NCBI GenBank assembly: GCA_964642725.1
Contig: CAZXQG010000001.1
Coordinates: 152,786-216,785 of the forward strand
DNA: 64,000 nt
Source: JAGVPT01 sp964642725
Lineage (GTDB): Bacteria > Bacteroidota > Ignavibacteria > UBA10030 > UBA8401
Reading direction: 5' to 3'
Below, one piece after another: positions 62,045-64,000 of this stretch. Positions within the stretch are counted from its first letter, which is position 1; every line of letters begins with the position of its first letter. Under the pieces are notes generated by a model. That model was not told the DNA's origin, searched no databases, and saw only the letters and a list, made by a program, of their open reading frames with translations. Both the position numbers and the translations under genes were made by a program.

Positions 62045-62239
62045 GATTAACACCACGATTCTTCTCTATACACTGACTGCATCGTTTTCAGTCCTTCCTC
62101 CAATTAACCCGCCCGTCGCGTAAGCAAAGGGCGGGATTGAAGTGTATTATAGTATCATTAAGGTCCAGAACGATCATAATCGTACCGTAAACATTGATTG
62201 CTCTTAACCTGTCTGCTCTGATTGGTACTAGATATTGCT

Positions 62240-62677
62240 CTACTTACTACTAGATTTTGCTTCAACCGGTACCAGATTATTCAGCTTCAGAATATCAACA
62301 ACACGGCCCTTTGTTCCCGGCTGATCGATCTGATAAGAAACAAGATATCCGACCTTTACGCCTAGATCGTAAAGCCTATTCATCTTATTCCGCAATGCAG
62401 TCTTCTTCCTCGACCTGATCATACGTTCCAAGCGCAATTGCCAAGCCATTACTTCCGGCTGCATCCGGATTTCACCGGTCGGCTTCTTCCTTTTCCTATC
62501 CATCTCAGCATGATAGAGCACGAACTCCAGAAACCTCACAGCCACAATATCTTTTCCTGGAACGAGGTCAAAAAAATCCCTAGGCTTCAGGAAGCAGTAG
62601 CTGTCTATCTGGTCCACGAGGATAGGGTTCGGGACAATTTGTAGCTGCCGGCCACCCTTCTGTATGTCTAGTGTCAA
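62240..62677 (-). CDS. Hypothetical protein of the island
   Basis: A 145-residue protein starting at ATG 62677. It begins TLDIQKGGRQLQIVPNPI and has VDQIDSYCFLKPRDFFDLVP. A basic central helix follows (RLERMIRSRKKTALRNKMNR), then a KVGYLVSYQIDQPGTKG strand region. The length and the density of hydrophobic and charged residues look like a real protein, and the basic helix could contact nucleic acid. I recognise no family. It lies between the integrase and the ice-binding protein gene and is transcribed the opposite way. Confidence 0.5.
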   Translation of the reverse strand: MTLDIQKGGRQLQIVPNPILVDQIDSYCFLKPRDFFDLVPGKDIVAVRFLEFVLYHAEMDRKRKKPTGEIRMQPEVMAWQLRLERMIRSRKKTALRNKMNRLYDLGVKVGYLVSYQIDQPGTKGRVVDILKLNNLVPVEAKSSSK

Positions 62678-62687
62678 AAGTGGCGCA

Positions 62688-62789
62688 ATGTCTTCAACGT
62701 GGTCGATTCAATCCATGAAAGATGCAGGTGAGATTCTGGCAGCCGTGCCTGATCTTGGATTTCGTGCGGAGGATGCCAGGGCGATTTGA
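62688..62789 (+). CDS. Possible 33-residue ORF or gene fragment
   Basis: ATG 62688 to TGA 62789 reads SSTWSIQSMKDAGEILAAVP, then DLGFRAEDARAI. The composition looks protein-like and it is followed within 35 bases by a terminator on the same strand. No ribosome site precedes it. It could be a genuine small protein, the remnant of a larger gene, or chance. Confidence 0.25.
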   Translation: MSSTWSIQSMKDAGEILAAVPDLGFRAEDARAI

Positions 62790-62823
62790 TTGAGTCTGTT
62801 CATTCCGAGAACTTAGTTGTTCC

Positions 62824-62846
62824 AAAGGCCAGCAATGGCCTTTTTT
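62824..62846 (+). terminator. Rho-independent terminator
   Basis: AAAGGCC (62824-62830) pairs with GGCCTTT across the loop AGCAAT and continues into TTTTTT. It is a compact, strong terminator that ends a plus-strand transcript from the 62688 region. Confidence 0.75.
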
Positions 62847-63153
62847 AGCCTATTTGCACTTGTATTAGCGACAATTTGAGCATCCTCAAAAGAGGATTAA
62901 CTACTTTTTCATCCTTTCGGACTATTACATTTCCATTCAGACAACGGTATTCTTCTAATTATAGGATTCCCCTTCAGGGATGACCCAGACTGTATTAGTT
63001 TTGTCCTCTTTGATTTTGTTCTAGGTCGAAAAAATCACCGGATGAATTCAGGTATCGACGATCTTTCCCAAAAAGAACTTTCAAGCCTGCACTGAAAGAA
63101 GCGAAATTTGTGTGCAACAATACAGTTCATAATTCATTTTCACAAACTACTAT
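62847..63153. other. Intergenic region before the ice-binding protein gene
   Basis: About 300 AT-rich bases without an open frame of note. It should contain the promoter of the downstream gene. Nothing else is recognisable. Confidence 0.4.
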
Positions 63154-63163
63154 GGAGGTTCTT

Positions 63164-64000
63164 ATGCAAACCGATACCAAATCTTCAATGGGCATTGTAA
63201 GCAGCCGGACACGGTTCTTCGGAGGAATGCTGATAGCTGCTTTGATTATGCATGCAGCCGCACTTTCTCAATCGACAGCGGTTAATCTTGGCACTGCCGG
63301 GAACTTTGCGATTCTTGCAAAAACAGGAATTTCAACCACGGGAGTCACCTCAATTACTGGTGATATTGGAGTTAGTCCAGCCGCTGCGTCAACCATAACT
63401 GGATTTGGATTAACAATGGATGCATCCGGTACATTTTCGACATCATCTTTAGTGACCGGGAAAATATATGCCGCCGACTATACTGCTCCAACTCCAACTA
63501 AAATGACCACGGCTATAAGCAACATGCAAACCGCGTATACGGACGCAGCTGGACGGACATTGCCTGATCATACAGAACTGGGCGCTGGAGATATTACTTC
63601 GTTGACACTCACTCCTGGTCTTTACAAGTGGGGTACTGGGGTCCTAATTTCTGCTGCTGGTGTCACTATCTCGGGCAGCGCAACTGATGTCTGGATCTTC
63701 CAGGTCGCGAGTAATCTCACGGTCGCAAACGGAGCCATTGTTACGCTTAGCGGCGGCGCTAAAGCTGCCAACATTTTCTGGCAGGTGGCCGGCCAAGTTA
63801 CCCTTGGCACGTCGGCTCAAATGATGGGAAACATATTGTGTCAAACACAGATTGCGATGGCTGCCGGTGCAACGCTGAACGGCAGAGCGCTGGCACAGAC
63901 CTCAGTTACCTTAGACGCCAATACCGTCACTCAAGTCACTCAGCTGCAAAGGAAGAACTTGACGTTTATCGTCAACACAGCAACAGTACCGGATACACTC
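63164..64000 (+). CDS. DUF3494 ice-binding protein family, N-terminal part (partial)
   Basis: GGAGG lies five bases before ATG 63164, and the frame runs to the window edge (279 codons, no stop). A signal peptide (FFGGMLIAALIMHAAALSQ, cut near residue 36) precedes a domain typical of DUF3494 ice-binding proteins: AVNLGTAGNFAILAKTGIS, SITGDIGVSPAAAS, TPGLYKWGTGVLI and IFWQVAGQVTLG. These proteins fold as an irregular beta-solenoid whose flat face binds ice or similar surfaces. The domain is nearly complete at about residue 225 and continues past the edge, so extra domains may follow. The family is widely shared by horizontal transfer, consistent with a place beside an integrase. Confidence 0.87.
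   Translation, partial: MQTDTKSSMGIVSSRTRFFGGMLIAALIMHAAALSQSTAVNLGTAGNFAILAKTGISTTGVTSITGDIGVSPAAASTITGFGLTMDASGTFSTSSLVTGKIYAADYTAPTPTKMTTAISNMQTAYTDAAGRTLPDHTELGAGDITSLTLTPGLYKWGTGVLISAAGVTISGSATDVWIFQVASNLTVANGAIVTLSGGAKAANIFWQVAGQVTLGTSAQMMGNILCQTQIAMAAGATLNGRALAQTSVTLDANTVTQVTQLQRKNLTFIVNTATVPDTL

Overview
The window looks like a chromosomal segment of a free-living member of the Bacteroidota/Chlorobiota/Ignavibacteriota (FCB) group, most like Ignavibacteria or Kryptonia. Visible support: a C-terminal type IX secretion (T9SS) sorting domain with the QNYPNPFNPTT signature (9425-10984), a second decayed copy of such a domain (11089-11220), a giant gingipain/PorU-like C25 peptidase, many lipoproteins, a 31-residue COX24/AURKAIP1-like basic protein, and a TAnnTTTG-type promoter before the tRNA. 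Base composition is moderate. There is no rRNA and no CRISPR array. Assignment to a genus is not possible from the sequence alone.

Layout. 1-6857 (+): end of a probable glycogen synthase, gmhB, a lipoprotein, an outer-membrane protein, rpiB, glyA, tatC and a polyprenyl diphosphate synthase. 6926-13178 (-): DinB-family, DUF1304, PAP2, a T9SS cargo protein, a small zinc-ribbon protein and an NlpC/P60 lipoprotein, with a folded or decayed stretch at 9119-9330. 13290-13803: repeats and small inverted-repeat elements. 13865-19796 (-): a PIG-L deacetylase followed by a complete binding-protein ABC importer. 20024-22712 (-): pyrimidine-dimer glycosylase, a monoheme cytochrome c'-like protein, ChrA and a small pore-like membrane protein. 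22761-40491 (-): EF-G2-like GTPase, then a surface-glycan cluster (flippase, Glf, six glycosyltransferases including WecG) that ends in the 2390-residue C25 protein, whose start codon overlaps the wecG stop.

40641-47465 (-): YtxH and DUF948 proteins; sppA, HU, a zinc-ribbon TPR protein and the COX24-like microprotein from a near-consensus promoter; then tsaD, trpA, chorismate mutase and mltG. 47725-60551: PBP4, a DUF4097 repeat protein, an M28/glutaminyl-cyclase-like lipoprotein, a membrane protein, prmA and ppx; a NifS-type desulfurase with a lipoprotein; an ECF sigma/anti-sigma/Spy-like stress module; a Wzi-like barrel protein and TerC/Alx. 60875-64000: tRNA-Leu(CAG), a tyrosine recombinase directly downstream of it, orphan ORFs and the start of a DUF3494 ice-binding protein. 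This last part looks like the edge of a tRNA-integrated island.

The most interesting part is the glycan cluster joined to the giant C25 protein. That protein carries two copies of a roughly 609-residue module, each containing a domain resembling ILEI/FAM3 (PANDER) between CARDB-like domains. In characterised T9SS bacteria a C25 sortase (PorU) joins secreted proteins to a lipid-linked surface polysaccharide, so the gene order invites the idea of a linked anchor-glycan and anchoring-enzyme system. The flippase gene here also appears to start at a rare ATT codon.
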